Origin: Cercospora beticola
Taxonomy: Eukaryota > Ascomycota > Dothideomycetes > Mycosphaerellales > Mycosphaerellaceae
Assembly: GCF_033473495.1 (NCBI RefSeq)
Contig: NC_088935.1
Location: 620,001 to 684,000 of the forward strand
Length of the DNA stretch: 64,000 nucleotides
Direction: 5' to 3'
Numbering within the stretch: the first letter of the stretch is position 1; every line of letters begins with the position of its first letter. Both the position numbers and the translations under genes were made by a program. Below, piece by piece: positions 11,445 through 21,945 of this stretch. A model generated the notes under the pieces. That model made no database searches, was not told the origin of the DNA, and worked only from the letters and a program-made list of their open reading frames with translations.

Positions 11445-12026
11445 TGAATGCCAGCGACGACTTGATGGACATAATGAATCACTATGGGTGAGGTGAATAT
11501 CTGGCGACAGAAAGGCGCATGGCATGACTGGGACTTGAAGCGGTAATGTCGATGCGATTGAAGAGATCTGGTATAATACTGCTGCAGCATGCGATTGATA
11601 CCCTGCATGGCGCTCTTGGCGAGTTCGCGAAATTCCTTGTTACAGAAGGTGGATGTGTGTATAGTTGCATAACTCTATGCATAGCGAAGTAATCAATTCA
11701 CCTGGTTCTCACACGAACCCTCCATCCCTTCCTACCCTGTTGGAAGGAAGGACAAATCTAAATGATCTTGAATACCCGTCAGTCTCAGAGATCCCAAATA
11801 TTCGGACTCGTGTCCGAGGACGGCCAAATGCTGACGACGATGGAAGACACCGCATTGCTGCGTCGACTTTCTCGAATTTTACATCACATCGCCCGTATTC
11901 TAGAGCGATCTACCCAGGTCTCCAGGAGAGCGTGGACATCGTATCCTGGTATGTCACAATGGCTCTTGCGTGAGTGACAGGTACCAGGGCAGATTCTGAT
12001 ACTTTGAGCTAAAATTGCAGTTGATG

Positions 12027-12111
12027 GTGACGAGTACCCGCCAGAGTACCGAGGTGTGATGAGTACCGCCAGGTTATCGAGATGTGATGAGTACCGCCAG
12101 AGTGCCGAAGA
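12027..12111. repeat. three-copy ~28-bp tandem repeat
   Basis: Copies at 12027-12055, 12056-12083 and 12084-12111 share the core GTGATGAGTACCGCCAG followed by a variable TACCGAG-like end. They diverge from each other by a few substitutions. No protein-coding role is apparent. Confidence 0.75.
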
Positions 12112-12224
12112 CAGCTTGTGAGATATAGAGATGATGGACAGAGGATGTCGAGCAGAGAAGGAGCGAGTTGGGCTTGGGAAGCGACGAACGAATCGGGAAG
12201 GGCCGCCGCTAATAGAAGTGCACA

Positions 12225-12276
12225 ATTGGAATTAAAGTAGTTGTTTTTAAAGTAATTGGAATTAAAGTAATTGTTT
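12225..12276. repeat. two-copy AT-rich direct repeat
   Basis: ATTGGAATTAAAGTA-(G/A)-TTGTTT occurs at 12225-12246 and 12255-12276 with a period of 30 bases. The 8 bases between them repeat part of the motif (TTAAAGTA-like). Confidence 0.7.
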
Positions 12277-13379
12277 CGCGTACTCTTCTCTTCTTTCCAC
12301 TTCACTTAGTCGCCTTGGAAAGCCACAACGCCGCGTCCTCATGTCAGGCTGCGCTGAGTGCTCGCTATATGCTTACGACAACGGTCGAAATGTGTAACTT
12401 CAACTTTCGCTCTGGTCGTGAGGTGGAGACCTCTGGCTGGCTCTCTTCGTCTCTCTGAAGCTGTGTCATCCTACAGCACGACCGGACTGCCAGCAGCAAT
12501 GCCTAAGCGATCAATGACGATGCAGGTCTCTGAAGCCGCGCCTGGCTCTGCGCAGCGTCTGACCCGATCGTGCGCGCGGTCGCCAGGAGTTGCTGGAAGT
12601 CTGGGCCTCGCTGACTAGGATTCAATGTTTGCAAGGCTACAAGTGACCAGCCACAATGTCGAACACCGCACGTTCGTCCCAACACGGGACCTGGCGGGAA
12701 TTGGAGAGTGACTCCAGACACTCTTGTGCTTCAGCACGAGGTTATGTCCTAGCAAAGACAAGGCACGTACTGCACTCGACATCATTTGTTCACTGCCATC
12801 ACCCGGCCTTCCCTCCGCAAGGCAATGCCCAGAATACCTGTGACGAGAGCTTCTTCGTATCCCCAGGGCTCAAGACACGAAGAAGCCAAGTGCTTGAATA
12901 TTGGAAACAGGCTTGTCTACCTTTCCGGAAGCAGCGGCGACCCACATGATGACCGTATAGAGGGCGGCCAAGTCTTGGATATGTAAACCTTCTAACGAAC
13001 AAGAATATGCCATGCTGCCGACACGTCTCTATAGCGGGGTTACAGCTAGGGCAAAGGTAAAAGAAGTGCGGCTATGCAAAAAGTTACACGAGGATCAAAG
13101 TTGGTGGAGCGATGAAGCATGCTCGATCTGGAAAATGTGCGCAATGCTGTTCCCTGTGTGCCATGAACCCACCAATACCGAACCCGGGATGTGCAGGCAC
13201 AGAGCTCACAGACATCCATGACCATGCCTGAACCTATTGTTAGTATTGCGGCATTGGCATGCTGTATTAAAGAGCAGTCGAACTTTCCCAACATTGACTC
13301 CCAACTGACTCTACCTCATTCACATCCCAATCGACCACAGCACTTCAGCAATTCCAAAACCTTCACGGAAACATCAATC

Positions 13380-14415
13380 ATGCAGTACACCACATCAGTT
13401 CTCGTTGCTCTCCTGCCAGCCCTGGGCACGGCCACCAGATTCCGTTCCAGTGGAGCTTCGAACAATGCTCCCCAAGCCGCCATGCTGGGAGCCTCAAACG
13501 TGCAGCAGAGCCCCAACGGGCAAGCACAGGGCAACACTGGCGGCTGGCAAAACACCAACGGCCAAGTACCAGATAGTAACGGCAACTGGCAGAACGGCGG
13601 AGGACAGAATTCCTACAGCGGCGGTAACGGCAACAATCAATGGCGACACGGCAATACCAACGCAGGCAACGCTCCCGGCATCAACGATTGCGGTGTCTCA
13701 TCTTTCATCGAAATTACTCAACCTGCTGGCAACAACCCTCTTGTTACCGATTGCCAAGCTATGATCGCGTCCATCACACAGGACTATGAATGGACTGTTA
13801 CAAGTCAGGGTCAAACACTCGTGTACAACGGTACTTGTAAGTCATACTCCCTTCCACTCAGTTACCTGCTACCTCTTCCCCTTGCTGACGAGATATAATA
13901 TAGGTGCCTTCAATGCCGTCACCTCCTCCGGTCAAGATCCCTCTCTCACAGGCAAAGTCGGCAACGCCGATATCATTGACTTGGTCACGGACTCCATCAA
14001 GAAGTATGCCAAGGACGGAACTGTTGGCTGCCGTGGTGGGTATTCCCTGTATGTTTCTTCAGCTGGTGCTATGCCTTGTGATAGCCCCGACGCGCCGTCT
14101 GGACAGCAGGTCAGTGTTGATTGGACTTTGACGCACTCTGGACAGGTTGGAGGGCAGGGCGGACAGGGCGGACAGGGCGGACAGGGCGGACAGGGAGGTC
14201 AAGGAGGCCAAGGCGGACAAGGTGGACAGGGTGGACAGGGCGGACAATGGAATCAAGGAGGTCGACCAGGCCAGCCAGGTCAGCCAGGCCAAGGTGGACA
14301 GTGGTCACAGGGAGGCCAGCCTGGACAGGGAGGTCAGTGGGATCAGGAACAACAAGAAGGCCAGGGAGGTCAGTGGCAGCAGGGCGGACAGAGCGGACAG
14401 GGAGGGTACAACTGA
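13380..14415 (+). CDS. secreted Hce2/Ecp2-effector-domain protein with Gly-Gly-Gln tail
   Basis: About 322 residues from two exons, 13380-13836 and 13904-14415 (intron GTAAGT...TATAG; the junction reads NGT-C-AFNAV). A signal peptide (about residues 1-18) is followed by an Asn/Gly/Gln-rich linker, then an Hce2 domain (homologue of Cladosporium fulvum Ecp2 effector) from 'INDCGVSSFIEIT' through 'VTDCQAMIASI...EWTV', 'YNGTCAFNV'-like, 'GNADIIDLVTDSIKKYA' and 'VGCRGGY' to 'VSVDWTLTHS'. Five cysteines fall in the domain. The last ~90 residues are almost wholly Gly-Gln(-Gly), with interspersed Trp and Pro. Hce2 proteins are found in pathogens and saprotrophs, and some are virulence effectors; the role here is unknown. 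The tail could act as an adhesive or wall-binding part (inference). Confidence 0.85.
14140..14412 (+). repeat. coding microsatellite-like (GGACAGGGC)n array
   Basis: In-frame 9-base units coding Gly-Gln-Gly are nearly perfect from about 14146 to 14245, then degenerate with Pro, Trp and Asn insertions up to the stop. The array encodes the Gly-Gly-Gln tail of the Hce2 protein. Because units are multiples of three, length change would keep the frame. Confidence 0.85.
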
Positions 14416-14595
14416 AAACTTGCGAGTTCGAAGAATGCTCGAGAGGTTTCAGGTAGTTTAGGACCAGGGATAGAAAGGTAGAATGGACACAGCTGGTGTG
14501 GGAAAAAGTCTGCTTCAATTCTATGATCTGTGTCTGCTTCCTTGACAACCAATATTCTTCTTGGTGTACATCTGCTTCACATATATGTTCTCATC

Positions 14596-17494
14596 TCAAG
14601 ATATACACAGCGCAACCGCCCAACCCACCATACCAGCGACCACTGTCCATGGCGTCAAACCACCCAACCTCACACCCTCACTAGGCTGGTCCCCACCACC
14701 ACCACCACCACCACCATCACCAGAAACCGCCCCGCCATCAACAACATTAACCTCCCCACTCAACCTAAACGTGCCCTCCAACTGCGTATCCAAAACACTC
14801 TTCCCCACCAAAACCCTATACTCCCCCTCCTGCATCTCCCAATTCTGACTGACCACATCCCAAACACTCAAATCCCTCCTCCTCAACGCAAACTCATAGT
14901 TCGCAAACTCCCCCGGCCGAATCAACTTCTTATCAAATCCACGTAATTGTCTCTCCACATCACTGTTCGGAATTCCCAAATAAAGCTGCGCGACTTCCGC
15001 AGCGGCGACCTCACCCACATTTGCGACGGAAATAGAGACTGTGGCGATGATTTCGTATAAAGAATTGAGACCTCCTTCAGGAGCGACAGTTTCTGGGGAG
15101 AGGGCGTCGGATGGTAGGAGGGCTTTGTTTGCGGAGGATGAGAGGTTGATTTCGAGGTTGGAGTAGTTGAAAGAGGAGTATGTGAGGCCGTAGCCGAAAG
15201 CGAAGCGAGGTTCGATGTTTTCGCGGATGAAGTGGCGGTAGTCGATGAAGACGCCTTCGGAGAAGTTGGATTGGGAATATTGCGGGTCTTCTAGTGTGGG
15301 GAGGTCTGGGCGAAGTAGGGCGCCGTAGTCGGATTCGGCACGAGCGACGGTGTATGGGAGGCGACCGCTAGGAGATTGGCGGCCGTAGAGGATTTCGGTG
15401 AGGGCTTGGCCGGATGCTTGGCCGGGGAGGTGAGCGAAGATTGCGGCTGTGACGTTTTCGTGGTCGATCCAGCGATCTACGAGACGTGTGCCGGCGTGGT
15501 GGATTACGACGATTGTGTTGGCGCATTGATTGGCGACATTTGTGACGAGGGTGTCAGAGTACTCGTCGGCTAGAGTTGCGCGGTCTGCGGCTTCTGAAGC
15601 GAAGGAGTTGATGATGACTAGGCAAGGAGCGTTGGGGTCTTCCACAGTCGGGGTGTTGTTATCGGTGAAATCTGTGTGCAAAGTGGTGTCGTCTTCAAGC
15701 GACTGAGATAAGAGAGCGTCGTAGGGAGCGATGGTGAAGACCGGATGGATGCCACCACTGCCGCCTCCAGTAATAAGTGTTCCATTGAACGCCACTTCAG
15801 GCACTGAGGTGCCAGCAGGAGAGATCGAGCCAGCAAGCTGAATGTACACAAGCTCATTGAAGTCATCCCCGTTGGTGTATTTGAGTGCATTCTGAACAGA
15901 TACGCCCCAAAGCTGTGGGTTCAGTGCCGAGGTGTTGAGCCCGCCGACAGCATCCCAGCCGAACACATTCAATGCCGCAGGTCTGTTGAGCGGCAACGCG
16001 TTGTTGACGTTCTTGATGAGGACATGTCCATCCACAGCGGCTTGGAAGGCCACTCGTGTCGATTCCTCGTCGCTGACAGTAGTATTCTCGAATTCTTCCG
16101 TGCCAGGTTCCTCCAGCTCGGCGAAGCGATGCCAGGTTGCGAGAATCCTAGTAGCCATGTCATCCAGTCTGGTCGCGTTTACGGTACCATTGTCTACGGC
16201 TTTGGCCAGAGTCTCATCGCCCCAGTAGATATCGGTAGGCATGACCATGTCCATTCCTGCGTTCGCAGACGCAATGCCGGTATGCTGCGCATACCAGTCA
16301 CTCAACACAAAGCCACGGAAGCCCAGCTCAGTTTTCAAAAGCCCGTTCATGGTTTTGCTGTTTTGGCAGCCGTAGGAGCCATTGATATTTTGGTAGCTGC
16401 ACATGACGCTGCCTGCGCCAGCGCGGACAGCATCGTAGAAAGGCCAGAGGTACAGTTCGTGCATTGGACGATCGTCCACATTCGAAGACAGAGAGACATT
16501 AAGATTGAGGCCCAAAGGAGCTAGGAGCCCTTGCACGAAGGGGTTGCGATTCGTTTCTATTCGCGTGGTTAGACTCGAGTCTCTTTGGAATGACAGGCAT
16601 ATACCAACCTTGTTCATTAGCAATGAAGTGCTTAACACTGGCGATGACATTCTCCTGCAGACCTCGAATGGCCGGGTCGACAAGTTGACCAGCTAAATAT
16701 GGATCGCTGGAGAAGCCTTCCTGCAGCAAGGTTAGAAACAGTTCCGTCCAGTATAAATTGCACCACTTGCCCAATTGCGCCCGCCTGACACGACTCTACC
16801 AAGTGGACCGACCACTGGACCCAAGAAGACGTTCACGCCTTTCGCCTTGAATTCGATTCCCAGCTGTTTCGCTCGTTGGTAGGCAAGATTTCGGTCCCAG
16901 CTAGCGCCGATGTGAATCTGCGCCGGAAAGCCTGTCGAAGTACCATTGCTTTCTCCTCGAAAGCCCGAAGGTCCGTCATTGAGACAGATGCCCGGAAATC
17001 CTAGACGTTCGACAGTTCCAGTGAAGCCAGTGCAGCCACGAGTATCCGAGGAGGGAATGGTGATATTGTTCTTCTCAGCATCAGTCATTTGAGAGACGGT
17101 ATCTCGAGCCTTTTCGTAGGCTTCTGTCCAATTGCCATCACCGCGTCCCTCAGCTTGCATGTGTTAGTTTGCTGGTCAAACCCGGGTCAGTTTTGTACAT
17201 ACGGGAAGGATAGACTGGTGGCGATCGGCCATAAGAGTAGTAGAGCTCAGGATCATCACGCTTTGCAGACACGGGATTATTTTCCAATGCAGAATCAATT
17301 GCTGCTCTGGTAGAATTTGCGGCGCTGATCAGAAAGTTGGCAGCAAGGTCGATCAATTCCGGCGGAACGAATCCGGTGCTGTTGATGGCAGCCGCAATCT
17401 GTGAAGCCGTGAGAATGCCATCAGCTGTCGTGGTATTCTGTGCTTCCACAAAGGCCTGATAGCTGAGCGCAGCGAGCGCGAATCTGGTCCACAT
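14596..17494 (-). CDS. GH3 beta-glucosidase, secreted, probably GPI-anchored
   Basis: Glycoside hydrolase family 3 enzyme of about 915 residues, hydrolysing beta-glucosides (cellobiose or wall glucans) outside the cell. Four exons on the minus strand: 17494-17203, 17153-16771, 16720-16609 and 16556-14596. The second intron (16770-16721) starts GC instead of GT, and only this junction gives 'GGRNW-EGFSSDPYLAG'. The third gives 'HFIANEQ-ETNRNPFVQ'. A signal peptide fits a start at 17494 (MWTRFALAALSYQAFVEA); an in-frame ATG at 17566 would bury it. The nucleophile Asp lies in 'GFVLSDWYAQHTG'. The (alpha/beta)6-sandwich and fibronectin-III-like end ('VAQLYLGIP...RQLRGFDKKLIRPGE') are present. The C-terminus, Gly8 then a hydrophobic end 'TPWTVVAGMVGWAVALCIS', looks like a GPI-attachment signal. 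Confidence 0.9.
16721..16770 (-). other. non-canonical GC-AG intron in the GH3 gene
   Basis: A 50-base intron with donor GCAAGT after the Trp codon of 'GGRNW' and acceptor CTGCAG before 'EGFSSDPY'. No GT donor nearby restores the frame and this strongly conserved GH3 block. GC-AG introns are a known minority class in fungi. Confidence 0.85.
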
Positions 17495-18422
17495 CGCGTT
17501 GCTATGCTGTGCTGGAGACCTCCAGCTACGATTGCACTTCGAGAACAGCAGATCGTGAAGATTCAAAAAGATCCGGGACTTGTACTTGCGGCCATGAGCT
17601 CCAGACCTCAGTGTCGTCGATACCCACCTGGAGGTCCGAATATGCCAATCGTGTGTATGCTATAGGTGTGCTGCGGAGGAGGAGACGCGCCCCAGATACG
17701 AGGGACCGAGGGATCTCGCGCTAGAAGGTAGCGAGATGGGGAAGCGGGCCGTTCAGCCCAATATAGGAGCCAGATGAACGCCAAGCTTGTGATGAGCCCG
17801 AATCAGCCTATGGCGGCTGCTCTGTCGCCTTTTCGTGCTGTACGACCTGTGCGAGGATGATATAAACTCACTGCGCGCAGCATGCCGGCGAGAAAGCATC
17901 GCAGCATATTGCACCACGCTTGAGAGAACGTTCCTGGGTTGGTAAAGCCGAGACAGCCGTTCGTGTTCATCTCCCAGGTCTATGGGAGCTAGAACACATC
18001 TCACAGGAAAGCACTGGATGATGGCCCAAGAGGCCGGGCAAACCTGGACTCTGGTTACTGATCATATTTGCGAGCCAGGAAATCCGCAAAGATGATGGCA
18101 TGCCACGTGGAATTGGCGGACAAGCGAAGCAGTGTGAGATCATCTCATGCCGTGCCTCCACCTTCTCGAGGGGTGGCCGATTCGAGGTCGTCGCTGCAGC
18201 TGACAGAGGTGGACTTGTGCTCGTGATCATTCAGCAGCGGATGCAAACTCAGGTGAAAGCAGGTGAAGTGTCGCGTGCTTGACACGATTTCTGCTGGGAT
18301 GCGGAGCCAAGACCGGAGAGAGTGGTCCCCGCATGATCGAGCATGTGGCACGTCACTCGATCAGCAACAGCTTCGACCACAACGTCTTTGTCTGATCACT
18401 GACTCGACGACAGCAAAACAAC
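17495..18422. other. divergent intergenic region
   Basis: Presumably holds promoters for the leftward GH3 gene and the rightward questin-oxidase-like gene. Short open frames on both strands show no family resemblance. Confidence 0.45.
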
Positions 18423-19816
18423 ATGCTGTCTTTCAGGCTTCCTTCACTGCCCTCATGGTCGTCGCCCTTCGCGACGGGCATCAAACTACCCAAAGGCGAA
18501 GTGCACGAGATCGAAGAGCAGCCGGAAAAGCGAGCGCGGACCCTCAAACACCTGCTCAAGGCCAACCACATCAACCACAGCATCATCTACAACGAGCTTC
18601 GCTTCCATAATCACATGCCCCATATCCTCGGCTCGGCATATATTCTGGGAGGAGATACAGATCACCTGACGCATATTTACGAAGAGGAAGGAAAGCACTT
18701 GGAGTCGTGGAAAGACAGCCCTGGTGAGATCGACAAAAGTGATTGGAGGGAGTACTTGGGCAAGAGAGAGTATGCATGCATCGACGATTGAAAGAAGAAG
18801 GCACAAGCTGATTGAGACGCTCCAGGTACCAGCGAGCATACATTGACTTCTTTGAAGACCAGCTCGTGGTCAACGGGTACGACTGGCGAGCTTTACTCGA
18901 CGAGTTTCTGCTGTCAGGCAAAGAGCCCTTGATCAACAACCTCATTGCGGGCCTTGCACATCCTCTTATACACCTCGGCTACGCCCACGAACTATCCTCT
19001 CGAACTGTTGCGATCGAAGCACTGGGGCTGGCAGCGTGCTTCTACAACGAATGGCACGTTTATCTGGACGATCCAAAATACACAAAGCCCGCAGCAAACC
19101 CCACAGACTCGCTCTTTAGTATTCTGGAAAGAGTGAGAAACGACCCGAAATTTGATAACCTGGCCGAACACCAAGGAAGCGACAACATTGAGAAGATTCT
19201 AGGCAACGAAGAACTTGCAGCAGCAGCATTGGAATACTGGAACTCATGGGATCTCAAAGACCCTAAGATCCAATTTGCAGAATCGCAGAAACTCGCTGTA
19301 GCGCTCGTTGTGGCGGCCCAAGAGCCTGACAACGAAAAGGGTTACGACTTCTTTGGTGTGCATCTCCTGACTAGCAGTCATGCTGTCCGAACACTACTTC
19401 CCTTCCTCCCCAATAAGCACCATATTCCACTCGTGCGACAATGGTGGCTCTTTACACTTCTTGTGTACATTGCTCAGCTGCGACCAAAGATTAACATCGA
19501 CACCATCAAGCTCGTCGAGCTTGAAGGCCGAGATTGGAAATTCGTGACCGACAAGGCTCTGACAGGAAAGTACAATACTGACGCCCACTACGTCAAAGCT
19601 CTGCGATCAATGCACGAGTGCAGCAAGACCTGGGGCGACGCCAATCAATTCTATCTCAAGGCTGCCGTCAAGATGGCCGAGGAGTTCGACGGCTGGGGTG
19701 GGTTCGGCCCGAGAGATCACGAGCAAGAAGAGGTAGAAGTGAGAGGCTCCAAGAGCCAAAACTCACTGCGGCAGCTACATGGACATGGTGATGATGTACT
19801 CGAATACAGGGCGTAA
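18423..19816 (+). CDS. questin-oxidase-like protein (DUF4243, AflY/GedK family)
   Basis: About 445 residues in two exons, 18423-18769 and 18826-19816 (intron GTATGC...CTCCAG; junction 'YLGKRE-YQRAY'). The family includes questin oxidase GedK/AtQ and AflY, which perform Baeyer-Villiger-type ring opening in polyketide routes. Features seen: an N-terminal 'NHSIIYNELRFHNHMPHILGSAYILGG' His-rich block (about residues 57-83), 'GLAHPLIHLGYAHEL' and the C-terminal block 'TDAHYVKALRSMHEC...NQFYLKAAVKMAEEFDGWGGFG', with conserved His residues in each. No polyketide synthase or other tailoring enzyme lies within the window, so a role in a local cluster is not supported. No signal peptide. Confidence 0.8.
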
Positions 19817-20204
19817 TGCAAACCCGGTAAGACTGATAACGACGTAACGAGATTGACGAGACTGTACAATAGGACAATGAAGCTCCTTTTCATGTGGCTG
19901 AGTTCCGAAAACACGGCAACACCTCACTTTAGCGGCTCAACAATGATTGTGCCTCATTGTATTCAGTCACTGCAAAAGCAATCACATGCTGCTGCGCCAT
20001 GGTTCACAGGCTTCAGGCTTCACTCTCAGCTGCCGCTCCGTCACGCTCCGCTCATTAACAACAACTATTTAACTGCAAAATCGTGTTTCCGAACAACACT
20101 CATCGACACGGCCATTTACCTCCAGTTGGTTACTATGTGCATACCTCCCATCACTACCACAACCCGTTCTCGATACAGGCTCCAGCTCAAATACTCGCCA
20201 AACG
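19817..20204. other. intergenic
   Basis: Same-direction gap between the questin-oxidase-like gene and the next gene. Nothing recognisable beyond probable 3' UTR and promoter. Confidence 0.4.
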
Positions 20205-21413
20205 ATGGCAGCGTCGGGAGGGACTACGCACGCAACTACCTCTGTGCCCGATGACACACGAGTCCACGGCGCAACCTCAGATCTGCGCAAGCGCGTCGCC
20301 ATTCCGAAAATCCTAGGTGTGTTTCCGAAGTCCGCGAAGAGGAGCACTCGCAGTATCACGTCTCTTCTGGAGGGCTCTACCGAAGACGACACTTCCGAGT
20401 GTGCACCGTATCAGGGTCCGCCGATAGGCTATTCGAGTGTCGATGTCGTGCACGAAGATGGCTACAAGGAGACCGTTGGAAGTTTGTATGCTCCGCGGCC
20501 ACGTTTCGGAACAGTTGACTGCAGGAGAAGGGTTTGCGGACATTGCTTTAGAGTGGTAAGCGATGACTCAAGTCCATTGCCAAAGCGGCGACTAAATATT
20601 CAAAAGCAGGACCAGCCTCAGTTTGAATCTATCGATAACTACAGGTCCGACCACCCCCCTCCTTGGTCGTTCAAGACAAGGCCGACCACTTCAAGCTTCA
20701 CCCACCCGCTCCACCACCTAGGCTACCTACACTTCCCCACTCGGCTGCCACCACTTTCGGATCTAGCCACGGCAACAATACCAGCAGCACCAGTTTCAGC
20801 ACCTTCAGCACCCCCACAAACCCCTCAACATCATCACCACCACAAGATCAACAGCCTCTCCGCCACAGCTCCAACATTCATCCCATCCTCTTCCACGGCC
20901 TCCTCCACGCCCTCCACAGCAGAACTCAAAGCCCAACTCGCCGCCCGCGAAGCCGCCGCAAAAGCCATCATCGCCGCGGTCCACGACAACACTCCGCCAT
21001 CGGACTCCAGATCTACTGTTCCAACCGGTCCAGCAAATCCAACCTACGGTTCACGCTTCAACCACTCCACCGGCCTCGTTTTTGGACCAAAGTCTATTGA
21101 TCTGAGATCTCCGGCTCAGAAATCGAATGATAGGAAGAATAGGACGAGAATCGAGGGTCTAGGTAGTGGCGGCAAGGCTCCGCCTACGGCCCCAGCTGCA
21201 ATGAGGGAGGTTTCGGCTGCTTCTTCGCCTTCGATCGATGGCGGAGGATTTGTTGCTGTCGGGTCGCCACTGCTTTCTGGTGAAGCTTCACCGAGGATTG
21301 GTGTTGGAGGAGGAGGTGAGAGTGGAAGTGGGAAGAAGCCGCGCGGGGCCAGAGGTAAGCGGGTATGGAAACGTGAGGTTGAGGTAGAGCGTCAGGAGTT
21401 TTGGATGAGGTGA
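20205..21413 (+). CDS. hypothetical Ser/Pro-rich basic protein
   Basis: A 402-residue open frame with no family I recognise. Residues 1-125 look folded or semi-ordered and hold 'LRKRVAIPKILGVFPKSAKRSTRSI' and 'RFGTVDCRRRVCGHCFRV' (three cysteines in a short basic stretch). The middle is Ser/Thr/Pro/His-rich disorder. An Ala-rich helix follows ('AELKAQLAAREAAAKAIIAAVHD'), then 'GSRFNHSTGLVFGPKSIDL' and a basic C-terminus (KKPRGARGKRVWKREVEVERQEFWMR). A likely 54-base intron at 20556-20609 (GTAAGC...CTAAAT...GCAG) contains no in-frame stop, so both spliced and unspliced forms stay in frame. Composition suggests a nuclear or cytosolic scaffold-like protein, but that is a guess. Confidence 0.6.
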   Translation: MAASGGTTHATTSVPDDTRVHGATSDLRKRVAIPKILGVFPKSAKRSTRSITSLLEGSTEDDTSECAPYQGPPIGYSSVDVVHEDGYKETVGSLYAPRPRFGTVDCRRRVCGHCFRVVSDDSSPLPKRRLNIQKQDQPQFESIDNYRSDHPPPWSFKTRPTTSSFTHPLHHLGYLHFPTRLPPLSDLATATIPAAPVSAPSAPPQTPQHHHHHKINSLSATAPTFIPSSSTASSTPSTAELKAQLAAREAAAKAIIAAVHDNTPPSDSRSTVPTGPANPTYGSRFNHSTGLVFGPKSIDLRSPAQKSNDRKNRTRIEGLGSGGKAPPTAPAAMREVSAASSPSIDGGGFVAVGSPLLSGEASPRIGVGGGGESGSGKKPRGARGKRVWKREVEVERQEFWMR

Positions 21414-21945
21414 GGATGTGTTGTTGAAAAATGGTGCAAATTGGGTGGAATCTTGGCGCGTCTTCTCGGCATATTTCATGAGTTTGAAAGGGAATCGGAC
21501 GCGGTTCTTGCTCTCTTATCTGCTTGATTGCTTGCTGATCTGCGCTGGCGATTCGTAGCCTTCAAAATCGGTTCCGTGCGATTCGATTAGGGCTGAGCGA
21601 CGGGATGGATTGAAGGCAACGAAGGCAATAGGAGGGAGATGCAGAGTGAGATCTGGCTTGAAGCCGGCGATGAAGATTCACAAGCAGGTTGGGCCGAGCT
21701 CACACATTCTCGAAACGCTTACGAGATTTGCAACACAGCGAGTCAGATATCATTTCCATATCAACTTCTATATGCAAGAAGAAATTAAAAACGAAAAGTA
21801 GAAGACACAAAGCACAAGCTTCTCTTCGTGAGCGCCATGCCTCCAACGCCCTGCGATGCAAATGCAATGCCTCTATCTGCGGCACAGACTTTCCCTCCAG
21901 CCAAACACTCGAACCACCCCACATGCAAATCAATCATCCATCTAT
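21414..21945. other. convergent intergenic space
   Basis: 3' regions of the hypothetical gene and the DMT transporter, which converge here. No gene seen. Confidence 0.45.

Larger units (their letters stand above)
11445..13379. other. gene-poor region with two small tandem repeats
   Basis: No supported gene. It holds a three-copy ~28-base repeat (12027-12111) and a two-copy AT-rich repeat (12225-12276), listed separately. The remaining short frames look random. The last ~100 bases are A/C-rich and form the leader of the Hce2-domain gene. Confidence 0.45.
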
